Below are positions 1 to 13,590 of a stretch of 64,000 nucleotides of DNA, piece by piece. Both the position numbers and the translations under genes were made by a program. The notes under the pieces were generated by a model. The model did not search any database and was not told where the DNA came from. It was given only the letters and a program-made list of their open reading frames with translations. The stretch comes from Stomorhina lunata (Eukaryota; Arthropoda; Insecta; Diptera; Rhiniidae). Each line of letters starts with the position of its first letter. Within the stretch, counting starts at the first letter, position 1. Location: the NCBI GenBank assembly GCA_933228675.1, contig OW121741.1, forward strand, positions 116,669,248 to 116,733,247, given 5' to 3'.

Positions 1-1450
1 AGTGTATAAAAATCATAAGTTTGATTCTAAATTTTTTTAAAAATTTACCATTACCAGGAATTTTTAAGAGGAACGAAATGAAATTTAGTGAAACATATCC
101 AAAAGAAGAATAAAAGCATTTTTTCTATAATAATCTAAAGAATTTTACAAAAGGAACGAAATGGAATTTATTGAAACATATGCAAAATTAAAAAAAAGTG
201 AATTTTTGGAAATATTCAATATGTTTAACTCGAAATTTCTTTAAAAAACTAAACATTTTTTATAAAAAACAAAATGGAATTAAGCGAAACATGTCTGAAA
301 ATAAAGTTAAATTATAAAATTGGTTATTAGATATTAAACTTTTAAAAAATTTAAAACAAACATTTATATTTTCAAGAGAAACGAAATGGAATTTATTGAC
401 ACATTTCTAAAAAATATTGAACTATTGAAAGTAATAAAGTAGGGTTTAAAAAGTCGAGTGTTTATTTAAAAACAAAGTAAAAGTAATTTTTTTTAGAATA
501 GAGTTTTTAAAATTTACTTCCTTTTAAGATTTTTACAAAAGGAACGGAATGGAATTTTATTAGACATAAGCAAAAATAACATATAGTACATTTTTAAGAA
601 CATTAACATTAAATGTGCGAAATTTTTTTAATTGACTAAGAATTTTTTATAGGGAACAAAATGGAATTAAGTGAAACACGTCCAAAAAGGAATTTAAATA
701 GGAATTAAAATGTATTTAAAACATCAAATTTATTTCAAAATTTAAAATTTACATACATTTTTCAAAGAGAAACGAAAAGGAAATTATTGAAATATTTTTT
801 TAAATGCGGAACTGTTGAAAGGAACGAAATGAGGCTTTTCAAATGTCAAGTATTTATTAAAGAAAGTAATAAAAGTTTTTTTTTAAGAAGACTCAAGAGC
901 TTATGCATAAAATCTATTAAAATTTACTTTTAACTAAGACTTTTATGAAAGGAACGAAATGGAATTTAATGAAACGTATGCGAAAATAACATAAAGTAGA
1001 TTTCTAAGAACATTTAATATGTTTAACTTGATATTTCTTTAATTAACAAAGAATTTTTTAATAAGGAATAAGATGGAATTAAGTGAAACATGTTTAAAAA
1101 TATAAATAAAGTGAACATTTGACCATATTTTTTAATAAAAACACAAAATTTCTTTAAAAATTTACAAAAAAAAAATAATTTTTACAAGAGAAACGATATG
1201 GAATTTATTGAAACGTTTGTAAAAATGACATAAAAGGAGATTTTTAAGAACATTTAATATATATAACTCGAAATTTCTTATATAAACTAAGAATTTTTTT
1301 GAGGAACAAAATGGAACATAGTGAAAATGTAATTAAACATCAAATTTTTTTTAATGCGTAACTAACATAAATATTGCTAAGAGAAATGAAATGGAATTTA
1401 ATGAAACATTTCTAAAAATACGGAACTACTGAAGGAACGGAATAGATTTT
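1..1450. repeat. Diverged ~400-bp tandem repeat, about 3.5 copies
   Basis: The phrase GGAACGAAATGGAATTTATT and close variants recur through the stretch. Matching A-type phrases (AAAGGAACGAAATGG) lie near 149, 536 and 948. A second phrase type (GGAACAAAATGGAATTAAG) lies near 267, 652 and 1062, and a third (GAGAAACGAAATGG) near 376, 767 and 1188. This gives a higher-order period of about 385-420 bp, each unit holding three or four diverged copies of a shorter phrase. The last unit is rearranged: near 1188 a third-type phrase runs straight into the continuation of an A-type phrase. All frames carry many stops. The array enters from the left edge of the window, so its true extent is unknown. Confidence 0.75.
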
Positions 1451-3269
1451 GATGTCAAATTGCAAAACTTTTAAAACTTTTTACACAAAAATCAGAAATT
1501 GCCCAAAAGTCAGTTAATAAATTCAAAACAAAGAAAATAAGTAAGAAAGCTATACTCAAGTCCAGATATATGATACCATGATACATGACACCATGTCCAG
1601 ATATTTGATACCCAACTGAGGGTTCTATGTGGGTTAATTGCCAAAAAATGTACCAGATTTTCTTAATTCTTGGAGTCTATGTGCTTAATTTTATTTTAAT
1701 ACCAATATTCTCGAAATATATGTATATTTAAGACATTTCTAGCATCACTCGAACAGTTTTGAGTTGGTTTTGTATTGGAGGTATGGTCAAATATTGCCCA
1801 ACTTTAAGAACATTTAGAAAATTTGAAAATTAAGAAAATTTGAGGGAATTGTTAAAAGACTACTGATATAAAAATGAAGACGAAAAAAATTGATTTCATC
1901 TCCCGGTTTATCTAAAACTTTGAACTGTTGGTTCGATTCTTATCCCATAGATATATGGGTTTGAAATAGTTAGGTTGTACAATTTAATGAACATGTGTAT
2001 GTGTTACTGTACTCGTATAAGTAATATTCAATACTTTTATTGAAAATGTTAAAAGGCAAGAGCAAAAATTTACATTGACAACATTTTACTAAAAATTGCT
2101 GACACGCAAAAAAATAAAACGAAGCAACATACAACAAAACTAGTTGAAAAAAGAAATGAATTGACAATTTGTTTGATCCATTTCACCCGACTGTCAATTT
2201 ATCATGACAAACTGGCAGATGGTGGAAAGGGCACATATTTCTCTGCTCTCAACGTATTCCAATAATCAACGACAACAACAATACTCCAGGCTCACAAACC
2301 CTATGACACTCATAATGGTTGACACAAGCATCGAATAGATAAATAAAATGCACGCATCATCCTTCGTAGACTCGAATGTATGTGAGTATGTCCTTATAGA
2401 TCCGCACACAAATTACAGCTTTCGCTACCATACCAGCTTATCTGAAACGTTTTTTTTTTTCTTTCTTTTGGTGGGTTAAAAAATTGTTTCATCAGTTTTT
2501 AGATAATGCCGCTGCTGCTGATGATGATTCGATTTGAAACCAATGCAAAATGGTTACATTTGAGGAATTGGGAGAAAGTTAGGAATTACTATGTTACTGC
2601 CATTAATACGGGAGTAATAATAGTGCATGGGTTCGAAATGCTGCTGTACTCGTTTATACCTAAATTTCTAAAAAAAAATATATTCAAGTCTTGCGAATTG
2701 TCTGTGGGTTTGATTGTCAAAGTTTCGATTTAACATGCAAATTCAAGAGGCATGTACTATGTACAATTTCTTATTGAGCAAAAGAAAAATGTTAATGTGA
2801 AAAATTGTCAATTATATTTGGTTTTATGTTAAGTTTGTTACCTTAACTCACAGTAATTTTCTAAGCAGCAGTTTCAAAGAAATCAGGTATCGGATTTATA
2901 GCTTCCATATAAGACCACCTCTAAGAAATATTTGATTTATTTTGCATACTTTTCATATAAATATAAGGCTATATTATAAACATCAATCAATCAGCTAAAT
3001 TCTGTGAAAATTGATCCACTTTGGACCCTAGTTTCCATGTAAAACTAGCTATGGAAACGACATTAATAAATTAAAATATCATTAAGTTGTTACTGTAAGA
3101 AGAAACGAAATCACGGATATATCTTTAAGAATAAAAATAAAAATAAAAAACATTGTTGGCAACACTAGTTCACAAACTTCAACTTTTTTGGTTATATTTG
3201 ATCACCTCTTGGGGTGGGTATAAACCGTTTATAATTTCATTAATATTGAGTCAAAACCCAAAAGGGATT
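1451..3269. other. AT-rich stretch without recognised gene
   Basis: I see no protein family, RNA gene or long repeat. Short open frames (for example 2506-2733 on the plus strand) show no domain and no coding-like composition. A pyrimidine run lies near 2451-2470. Confidence 0.5.
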
Positions 3270-3271
3270 TA

Positions 3272-3453
3272 CAGTTGAACTTCTCTAATTTGAACTTCTA
3301 TTACTTGAATTGTCCACAAGTTGAAGCAAATTTTGTTTTTAAATTTAACATTTTTAAATTAAACGCTTTTAAATTTGATTCTCAAAGTTAAAGTTTCCAT
3401 AAGTTTAAGCTTTTTTCGGGATAATGGTGGTTCAATTTTCTGAAGTTCGACTG
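3272..3453. mobile_element. Pogo/Tigger-like MITE with TA target duplication
   Basis: The left end reads CAGTTGAACTTC and the right end GAAGTTCGACTG, an inverted match with one mismatch over 12 bp that continues imperfectly (about 24 of 32 bp). TA dinucleotides flank both ends (3270-3271 and 3454-3455), as expected for the Tc1/mariner/pogo superfamily. The 182-bp interior has no coding capacity, so this is a non-autonomous copy. Tigger/pogo ends of the CAGTTGAACTTC type are familiar in insects; the family assignment is inference. Confidence 0.7.
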
Positions 3454-3455
3454 TA

Positions 3456-3649
3456 CATTCTGAATCCTTATGAAATTTCAGCGATGACCGTCTGTCCGTC
3501 AGTCTGTCTATCTCTTGAAAGCACGATAGGACCTAAACGAAAGGAGCTAGGTCTTTGACATTTTTCAAAGATATTCCCCATTTTTTGGAAAATTTTGGTA
3601 TATCGCCTTAACGAAAAGAGCTAGAAGGAAAAAATTTTACAAAAATATT
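3456..3649. repeat. Dispersed dipteran repeat fragment
   Basis: The stretch holds GACCGTCTGTCCGTCAGTCT followed by a GAAAGCACGATAGG phrase and an AACGAAAGGAGCTAGG phrase that partly repeats (AACGAAAAGAGCTAG, near 3612). Phrases of this kind occur in dispersed repeats of higher flies. It leads directly into satellite A. A similar GGAAGCACGATAG phrase lies near 25660. Confidence 0.4.
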
Positions 3650-5825
3650 TTCGATATCTTTATTTTTATAGGAAAAATTTTTTATTTTTATAGGAAATTT
3701 TTCAAAAATTTCTCATTTTTATAGAAAATTTATGGAAAATTTCCCTTTTTTTAGAAAATTTTTTAAAATTTTCTTATTTATAGGAAATTTTTCAAAAATT
3801 TTCTATTTTTATAGCAAATTTTTCAAACATTTTCTATTTTTATAGGAAATTTTTCAAAAATTTTCTATTTTTATAGGAAATTTTTCAAAAATTTTCTATT
3901 TTTATAGGAAATTTTTCAAAAATTTTCTATTTTTATAGGAAATTTTTCAAAAATTTTCTATTTTTATAGGAAATTTTTCAAAAATTTTCTATTTTTATAG
4001 GAAATTTTTCAAAAATTTTCTATTTTTATAGGAAATTTTTCAAAAATTTTCTATTTTTATAGGAAATTTTTCAAAAATTTACTATTTTTATAGGAAATTT
4101 TTCAAAAATTTACTATTTTTATAGGAAATTTTTCAAAAATTTACTATTTTTATAGGAAATTTTTCAAAAATTTCTTTTTTTATAGGAAATTTTTCAAAAA
4201 TTTCCTATTTTTATAGGAAATTTTTCAAAAATTTTCTATTTTTATAGGAAATTTTTCAAAATTTTTCTATTTTTATAAGAAAATTTTCAAAAATTTTCTA
4301 TTTTTATAGGAAAATTTTCAAAAATTTTCTATTATTATAGGAAATTTTTAAAACATTTTCTATTTTTATAGGAAATTTTTCAAAAATTTACTATTTTTAT
4401 AGGAAATTTTTCAAAAATTTACTATTTTTATAGGAAATTTTTCAAAAATTTACTATTTTTATAGGAAATTTTTCAAAAATTTACTATTTTTATAGGAAAT
4501 TTTTCAAAAATTTACTATTTTTATAGGAAATTTTTCAAAAATTTACTATTTTTATAGGAAATTTTTCAAAAATTTACTATTTTTATAGGAAATTTTTCAA
4601 AAATTTACTATATTTATAGGATATTTTTCAAAAATTTTCTATTTTTATAGGAAATTTTTCAAAAATTTACTATTTTTATAGGAAATTTTTCAAAAATTTA
4701 CTATTTTTATAGAAAATTTTTCAAAAATTTACTATTTTTATAGGAAATTTTTCAAAAATTTACTATTTTTATAGGAAATTTTTCAAAAATTTACTATTTT
4801 TATAGAAAATTTTTCAAAAATTTTCTATTTTTATAGGAAATTTTTCAAAATTTTTCTATTTTTATAAGAAAATTTTCAAAAATTTTCTATTTTTATAGGA
4901 AAATTTTAAAAAATTTTTCAATTTTTATAAGAAATTTTTCAAAAATGTATTTTTTTATAGGAAAATTTTCAAAAATTTTCTATTTTTATAGGAAATTTTT
5001 CAAAAATTTTCTATATTTATAGGATATTTTTCAAAAATTTTCTATTTTTATAGGAAATTTTTCAAAAATTTACTATTTTTATAGGAAATTTTTCAAAAAT
5101 TTACTATTTTTATAGGAAATTTTTCAAAAATTTACTATTTTTATAGGAAATTTTTCAAAAATTTACTATTTTTATAGGAAATTTTTCAAAAATTTACTAT
5201 TTTTATAGGAAATTTTTCAAAAATTTTCTATTTTTATAGGAAATTTTTCAAAATTTTTCTATTTTTATAGGAAATTTTTCAAAATTTTTCTATTTTTATA
5301 AGAAAATTTTCAAAAATTTTCTATTTTTATAGGAAAATTTTCAAAAATTTTTCAATTTTTATAAGAAATTTTTCAAAAATTTATTTTTTTATAGGAAATT
5401 TTTCAAAAATTTTCTATTTTTATAGGAAATTTTTCAAAAATTTTCTATTATTATAGGAAATTTTTAAAACATTTTCTATTTTTATAGGAAATTTTTCAAA
5501 ACTTTTTAATTTTTATAGAAAATTTTTCAAAAATTTCCTAGTTTTATAGAAAATTTCTAAACATTGTTTTAAAAAATTTAAAAATTTTTTTTAATAAATT
5601 TTTTGATTTTTATTGAAAATTTTAAAAAATTTCTGATTTTTATAAGAAATTCTTCAATAATTTCTTATTTTTATAGGAAATTCTTCAATAATTTCTTATT
5701 TTTATAGAAAATTTTTCAAAAATTACTTATTTTTATAGGAAAATTTTCAAAAATTACTTATTTTTATAGGAAAATTTTCAAAAATTTCTTATTTTTATAG
5801 GAACATTTTCAAAAATTTCTAAGAC
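3650..5825. repeat. 31-bp satellite A, block 1 (~70 copies)
   Basis: The monomer TATAGGAAATTTTTCAAAAA followed by TTTWCTATTTT repeats with a 31-bp period, measured for example at 3841, 3872 and 3903. Runs with TTTTCT (3840-4070) alternate with runs with TTTACT (4075-4160, 4380-4800, 5060-5210). Rare variants recur at long range: an ATTATTATAGG variant lies near 4333 and again about 1,115 bp later (36 monomers), and a TATAAGAAAATTTTC variant recurs at 4274, 4865 and 5297. This shows block duplication. The edges are more degenerate than the centre. There is no coding potential. Confidence 0.95.
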
Positions 5826-7689
5826 GACCAAATTCGACACATTCAATTTGCATGGTTCCATATCGCTTATGTAAACCTCACCTGCGTAAACTTTTTAGTA
5901 TTAGTTAAGGGTGTCTTATGGTCGATCTCGACCTTCTATATTTTCTTACTTATTTATTTCTTTAATTCAAAATAATTTATCTATGCAACAAAAAAAAAAA
6001 AGTAAAAACCGACTATGTGCATGTCTGTTCAAGCAATTGTGTGGCTGTGTTGGTGATGGTATCGTTGTCATTTTAGTTGATTTGATTTTCGATTGAAAAT
6101 TAATATCGCATTTTCGAAAATATCTTAGTAATACATTTTGGATTTTTTCCTTCTCTGATATACAGCATAAGCAAAGGCAAGTAAATGACGATATAAAAAT
6201 GTAAATCTTTTTTTTGTTACAATCCACAGACACATGTAAAATTTAGAAAGACAGATGAAGAGTAATACATCGAGAATCACATGGATACTCGGTAGTATTA
6301 ATGTTAAAGCAAAGACTCTATAATATAAAGATGTTGCACTTCCATTCAATGATTTGTAGTATGGTCCTTTTGAAAAGTCCCATAAAAAATATTTTTGTAT
6401 GTGTTAGTTAGTGCTGTTGAGTAGTAGAGCTAGTGATTGTCTTCTACTATTACTAAAAATACTTATTAGAAACGATAGCTATTTTACCAGTTCTAGAGAA
6501 GGTCTTTTAATTTGAAACTGCCGGGCTTGTTTTTTTACAATGTATCTAGATATCCATTTATCCATCTATCTTACTGTTGTTATTTGTGCTATTTAATGTT
6601 TCCGCTTCCGTTGTAGTAAAATTTACGTATGTAAATTTGTATGTATGTATGTATTATTTATTTTTTCTGTTACTTCAAATGCTTACACCCACCCACACAC
6701 ACACACACACACACGTACACACAATTTCATTCAATTTATTGAAATTTGATTTTTTTAAACCAAATCTTCCGCTTTTGCTACTGCCATCCATCTATCCAAC
6801 CATGTATCCATCCATCCATTCATCCTTCTCTTTACAGTTGATGTCATTTGCGTGGTATTTCTGTAATTTGATGCAAAATGCAACAACCACATGTGAATTT
6901 TAATTTTATTTTTCGCAATTCATTTCAAAAATGTTTTACGTTTTTTTCCAACTCCTACTCCTGCGCTGCCGCTGCCTTCCATCTTTCACATTTCATCAGA
7001 AGCTTTAGAGGTTTAGTTTTTTCGTTTCGTTTTCCACAAATAAGCATTTCTTAATGTATAATTTAATTTTATTTCTCGAATAAATTTATATGTGAATTTT
7101 GTATTAATATGGAGACATTTTGCCCCATTGTATTGTGGGGCGAGAGATAAGAATGAGTATGAATTTTTATTTGTGTCCTTTTGCTTTGGAAAATGAAAGA
7201 ATTTTTAATTAATTTAGCGAAATGTATGCAGATATTCTTTCGTATATGCAAAGTATATCACACAATTCTTTGTATTAATTTGTTGAAAATTCGAAATTAA
7301 TTTAATGTGACCTGAATTGCTATTAAGCAGAGGAGAAGGGAAGTGGGGTAATCCCGTTTGGATTTTGAATTAGAATTTAATTGTATCTTATTAGGGTTTT
7401 GGGATTTGAATAGATATCATTTCAATTGCGGGTAACCGCGTATTTCTAGAAAATTGTTATCTGCACTAGTATGTGTGTATGTAAAAAACGACAAGTAAAT
7501 ATTCTCATTATGTTGCAATTTTTATATAAATTTATATTAAAGGGTGTTCCGAATAAGATATGAATTCATTATCTCAGAAAAAAATTTAAAAACTTTTTAG
7601 ATTTGTCCTAACGTGCTGTGGCCTGTCGCACGGTAGCTTAGAATAAATTTTCATCACAAAGGAAACAGATTCAAACTAAGGTGGCCAAA
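5826..7689. other. Low-complexity non-coding stretch with short microsatellites
   Basis: It contains an (AC)n run near 6694-6714, a CATC-rich run near 6784-6827 and TATG repeats near 6640. Small open frames here are AT-rich and match nothing I recognise. Confidence 0.5.
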
Positions 7690-7760
7690 AAAAGTTGTCA
7701 AGGTTAGTCATCTGCCTAGCATACCTAAGGTCCCAAGTTCGATCCCCGGCCAAACCCTCT
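7690..7760 (+). other. tRNA-like B-box fragment, possible SINE relic
   Basis: The sequence CTAAGGTCCCAAGTTCGATCCCC resembles a tRNA T-arm (GTTCGATCC, B box), and the text before it (TCTGCCTAGCATACC) resembles an anticodon-arm region. The T-stem pairs poorly and no acceptor stem closes, so it is not a functional tRNA. A tRNA-derived SINE or decayed tRNA pseudogene is possible. This is weak evidence. Confidence 0.25.
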
Positions 7761-7835
7761 TGAAAAAATAAAATTTTCAAAAAAAGCTGTTCATCTCATA
7801 ACTCAGCTATCCACTGGTTATTGAGTAATGCATTT

Positions 7836-8402
7836 CGTCACCTAAAAGTCGAAATAACCTATCTACAGTTTTCAAAAGTTTACAGGAGAGGGAAAAAACG
7901 TTATAAAATTAGAAATATATGTAATACTATATATTTAGATTAAAATTAAAGCAGAAATATATATCGGTTGAAAAAAATGTTGTTTTTCTAAACACAACTT
8001 ATGTTATGTCACTTAGGTTATTTGGAATTGCAAAAATCTGAAACCAAATAACCTATCTGCAGTACTAATTAGTATGAATAAATCAAATTTTTTTATTCAT
8101 ACAAATATTATATAAATTAAATAATAACAGTTATAGTTTTTTTACTGGTTTAAGCAAATGAAAGTACTTAATGATTGTTTAAATTAATCTATGCAACAAA
8201 ATGAACTTTTATCGCGATTATTAATGATTTAGTTTTATCTTTTTTAAGTGCGTAACGGTCCTCCAGGTACAGAAACTGTTATTTGTGATATTAAAAGTTA
8301 AAAATTTTGCACAGATATATGTCATGATATAGGGAATAATAATCCACAAAAACTCAAATTTTTAAATTTTTGCAGATAGGTTATTTGGTCTTTTAGATGA
8401 CG
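7836..8402. mobile_element. MITE-like element with ~31-bp terminal inverted repeats
   Basis: The left end runs CGTCACCTAAAAGTCGAAAT into AACCTATCTACAG. The right end, read on the other strand, runs CGTCATCTAAAAGACCAAAT into AACCTATCTGCA. About 27 of 31 positions match. ATTT precedes the left end and follows the right end, a possible 4-bp target duplication. The AACCTATCTGCAG motif recurs internally near 8046-8060, and its inverse TTAGGTTATTTGG near 8014, forming an internal hairpin. No coding capacity is visible in 567 bp, and I cannot assign a superfamily. Confidence 0.65.
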
Positions 8403-8513
8403 ATTTGCTGGTGTTAACACGTAGGTCCCTTTCTATGAGTCAAAAAAATAGAATGTGATACAGCTCATTGTCTGAGAGAAGTACCCCTTGTTCCAATTGG
8501 AATATTGTCGGGG

Positions 8514-8516
<3 letters not shown>

Positions 8517-8545
<29 letters not shown>
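8517..8545. repeat. (TA)n microsatellite at left end of foldback element
   Basis: A pure TA run directly adjoins the left arm of the large inverted-repeat element; a longer TA run adjoins its right arm. Confidence 0.95.
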
Positions 8546-10694
<2,149 letters not shown>

Positions 10695-11129
10695 GCAAAA
10701 GTGTTGGAGATCTTCAGTACGTTTACACACGTAGGTGACTTGTTACAAGTTGTGTATACGTATTCTTCTGACATGCAAGTAAAAAAATCACTGGCAATCA
10801 AAATCGCTTGCCACTGAGCAGAAGTGTGATTGTCTTAGTAAAAAAATATAAATGTATTGAGCTTGCACTTGCATGTGTAAATGCCGCGTTAGATTTTGAA
10901 CCTAAAAAGCCTAGTCCAAAGTAGGACACCTCAGGCTCATAAATCACTTAAAAAGATATATAATTGTCATTTCCTAACCGATTTGAAGAATCATACTATA
11001 TGACAAATGTATAGGCCAAGTTCTACAAAAAATGTCCCGTTCTTTTATAGTTTTAAAGATAGTACCTGGTTGACCTAGCTCGGGGCTTTATGATAACCAT
11101 TTTGAGGCAAATTTTAAAGTTTTTATATA
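10695..11129. other. Non-coding stretch, nothing recognised
   Basis: No repeat, RNA gene or protein similarity is apparent to me. Confidence 0.45.
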
Positions 11130-11900
11130 TTTTATTTTATACAGTTACTGTTAAACTCATTTTTTGCTAAAGATTATAGTCTGATCAAATGCACAGTTTA
11201 CGATTTAATTCATTTTGAGTAGTTTTCAGTGGCGCCGCCTGAAGTCGTTCATACCACTAAGACCTTCATCTGCTTATGCGTTACAACTTTGCTTATGATC
11301 ATAACATGATCAAATGCACAGTTTATGATTTAATTCACTTATAGTCTGATCAAATGCACAGTTTACGATTTAATTCATTTTGAGTAATTTTCAGTGGCGC
11401 CACCTGTCGGACTTTGGTCATTCCAATTAATAAACCTTCGTCGGATTATCCGCAATAACTTTGCTAAAAATTATAGCATGATTAAATGTACAGTTTGCGA
11501 TTAAATTGACTTTAAGTAAATTTCAGTGGCGCCACCTGTCGAAATTTCTTCATACCAACTAGAAACCTTCGTCGGCTCATGTGCAACAACATTGCTAAAG
11601 ATTATAGCATGATTATATGTACAGCTTACGATTAAATTGACTTTGAGTAATTTTTAGTAGCGCCACCTGTCGGAAATTATTCACACCAATTAAAAAGCAT
11701 TCGCCGGCTCATGCGCTACAACTTTGCAAAAGATCATAGTATGATCAAATGTACAGTTTACGATTTAATTAATTTTTAGTAAATTTCAGTGGCGCCACCT
11801 GTCGGAAATTCGGCTTACCACTTTAAAAACCTCCGCCGGCTTATCCGCAACATCTTTGCTAAAGAGCATAACATGATCAAATTCACAGTTTACTATTCTA
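11130..11900. repeat. ~132-bp tandem repeat, five copies
   Basis: The phrase GTGGCGCCACCTGTCGG (or variants) occurs near 11230, 11395, 11527, 11659 and 11790, with spacings of about 165, 132, 131 and 132 bp. Each unit also carries TTGCTAAAGATTATAG, a GATCAAATGCACAGTTTACG phrase and a CTTCGTCGGCTC phrase. The first interval is longer because about 35 bp (TGATCAAATGCACAGTTTA...) is duplicated near 11308-11365. The array ends in an ACATACATACAGACAAACATT phrase, a motif seen near the ends of dispersed elements in flies. Confidence 0.85.
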
Positions 11901-12590
11901 TAAAGAACATACATACAGACAAACATTCATTTGTTTTAAAGTTATAACATTACTAATTTTTTCCCCTTTTTATCCCCTAATTTCAAAAAGTTCCATATGC
12001 ATAATTGGTACTTCTTTGGTACCAATTGAATTCGGTACATTTTATTAGAAAGCAGTTAACATAATTTTCCTATTCATATTACTTTTGTAGATGTTAAGTT
12101 ATCAGTTTATACCTTTTTTACACATTTTGGCCACAAAATCAAAAAAGTACCAAATACGTGTTCAATATTTCTTTCACATCTATTGATTGCAGTACAAAGT
12201 TTCATTCTATATTCCTTAGTTTATCATATAAGAGTGGATTAAAAAGGTACCAAAAAAACTATTTTCACCCTTTTTTACCCCTTATCGGATATAGTTTCAA
12301 AAAAGTACCAAACACCTGTCCGTTTATTTTCATAGCTGTTTAAAACCTATTACTTAAGGAGATATAGCGTTTTCGATTTTTTTCCCTTTTTACCCGTTTT
12401 TACCCTCTTAGAGGCAAAGGTTCCAAAAGTCCCTTCTTCTTCGACCTATACATCAAAAAAGATACCCACTGTCCAAATTTTATAAAAATCGTTAGAGCCG
12501 TTTTCAAGATAGTCATTCTATATATATATAAATATATATATACATACAATTATTGCTCGTTTAAGAATATAAGATAAGATAAGATTCGAC
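11901..12590. repeat. Degenerate repeat rich in AAAAGTACCAAA, probable element tail
   Basis: AAAAGTACCAAA-type phrases and TTTTTACCCC-type phrases recur near 11990, 12140, 12250 and 12310. The stretch ends with TTTTCAAGATAGTCATTC, a TA-rich run and TTGCTCGTTTAAGAATATAAG, a kind of ending seen in dispersed fly elements. Together with the 132-bp array on its left it may form one element. Confidence 0.45.
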
Positions 12591-12999
12591 TTTAAAAATT
12601 AATTTTTAATTTTTTTCCATCAGGGTCAACCTAATAAAGGTATGGAAAATACCTAAATGAATAAGGGGCTAATCAAGAATAACAAAATATTATATTGTCA
12701 TCCAAGATTGGCATGTGAGCCAAATCGTTTAAGAGGAAGTGGCTTAAAATGAGTTAGCACATTAAAAACTGTTTTGAAAATTGAACTTTAAACTTTAAAA
12801 CATTAAAGTTTAAGATGTTATCTATTGATTAAAAAAAGAACTACTACAAAATCTTTATTAGTTAAAAAGTTATGGAGTTTTGGTCAATGAAAAATGATTC
12901 TGAACTACTGTGCTTTGCACAGTGGTATTTCTTTATAAATCGAAGTGCAAAAAGTGCATACTTGTTCAGTTTTATATAGATAAGATAATTTCAAAATCC
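12591..12999. other. Non-coding stretch, nothing recognised
   Basis: AT-rich sequence without a clear gene or repeat. The palindromic phrase TGTGCTTTGCACA lies near 12910. Confidence 0.4.
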
Positions 13000-13590
13000 G
13001 TCAACTCCTTGGGGTACCTTTTTTCACCTATTTTTCTTTTCAATGCACAAGTCGTAATTCTGAACATAATTTGATGAAACTATTCATCAAATTATCATTG
13101 TTCTGAAAAAGAGGTCTACTAATTTTGATTAATATCAGTTGACTCCTTAGATACCTGTCTTGGACTGCCCATTTTTCACTTATTTTTCTTCTCAATATAT
13201 AAGCCGCAATTCTCTACAGAATTAAAAAAAAAATTGCCACACATATATTAATTGATCCAAGAAAGAGTTATATTAATTTTGGTTGAGATCCCCCGACTCT
13301 TTGAGGTACCTGCCTTGAACCCCCATTTTTCACTTATTTTTCTTTTAAATGTATAAGCCACAGTTCTCAAATAAATTTGATTGCATTCAGTACATGTCTT
13401 TTAGCTTATCCAACAAATTTTTGTTGAAATCCGTTCACTCCTTGGGGTAACCGCTTTGGATTCCCATTTTTCACTTATTTTTCATCTCAATATATAAGTC
13501 GCAATTCAGAATTTGATGCAATTCGGCACACGTCTATTAGTTGACCCAAATGACTCCTAGTGGTACCTGCCCTGGACTAACACTTAAATG
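13000..13590. repeat. ~145-bp diverged tandem repeat, about four copies
   Basis: The phrase GACTCCTTGGGGTACC (variants) occurs near 13004, 13140, 13286, 13436 and 13547. Each is followed by CCCATTTTTCACTTATTTTTC and an ATATATAAGTCGCAATTC phrase. The last interval is shortened. Units differ by many substitutions and small indels, so the array is old. Confidence 0.75.

Noticed and set aside
3650..5825. A CRISPR array
   Set aside because: Units are contiguous 31-bp satellite monomers without unique spacers, and the context is eukaryotic.
7690..7760. A functional tRNA gene
   Set aside because: Only the B-box-like text is good; the T-stem mispairs and no acceptor stem closes.
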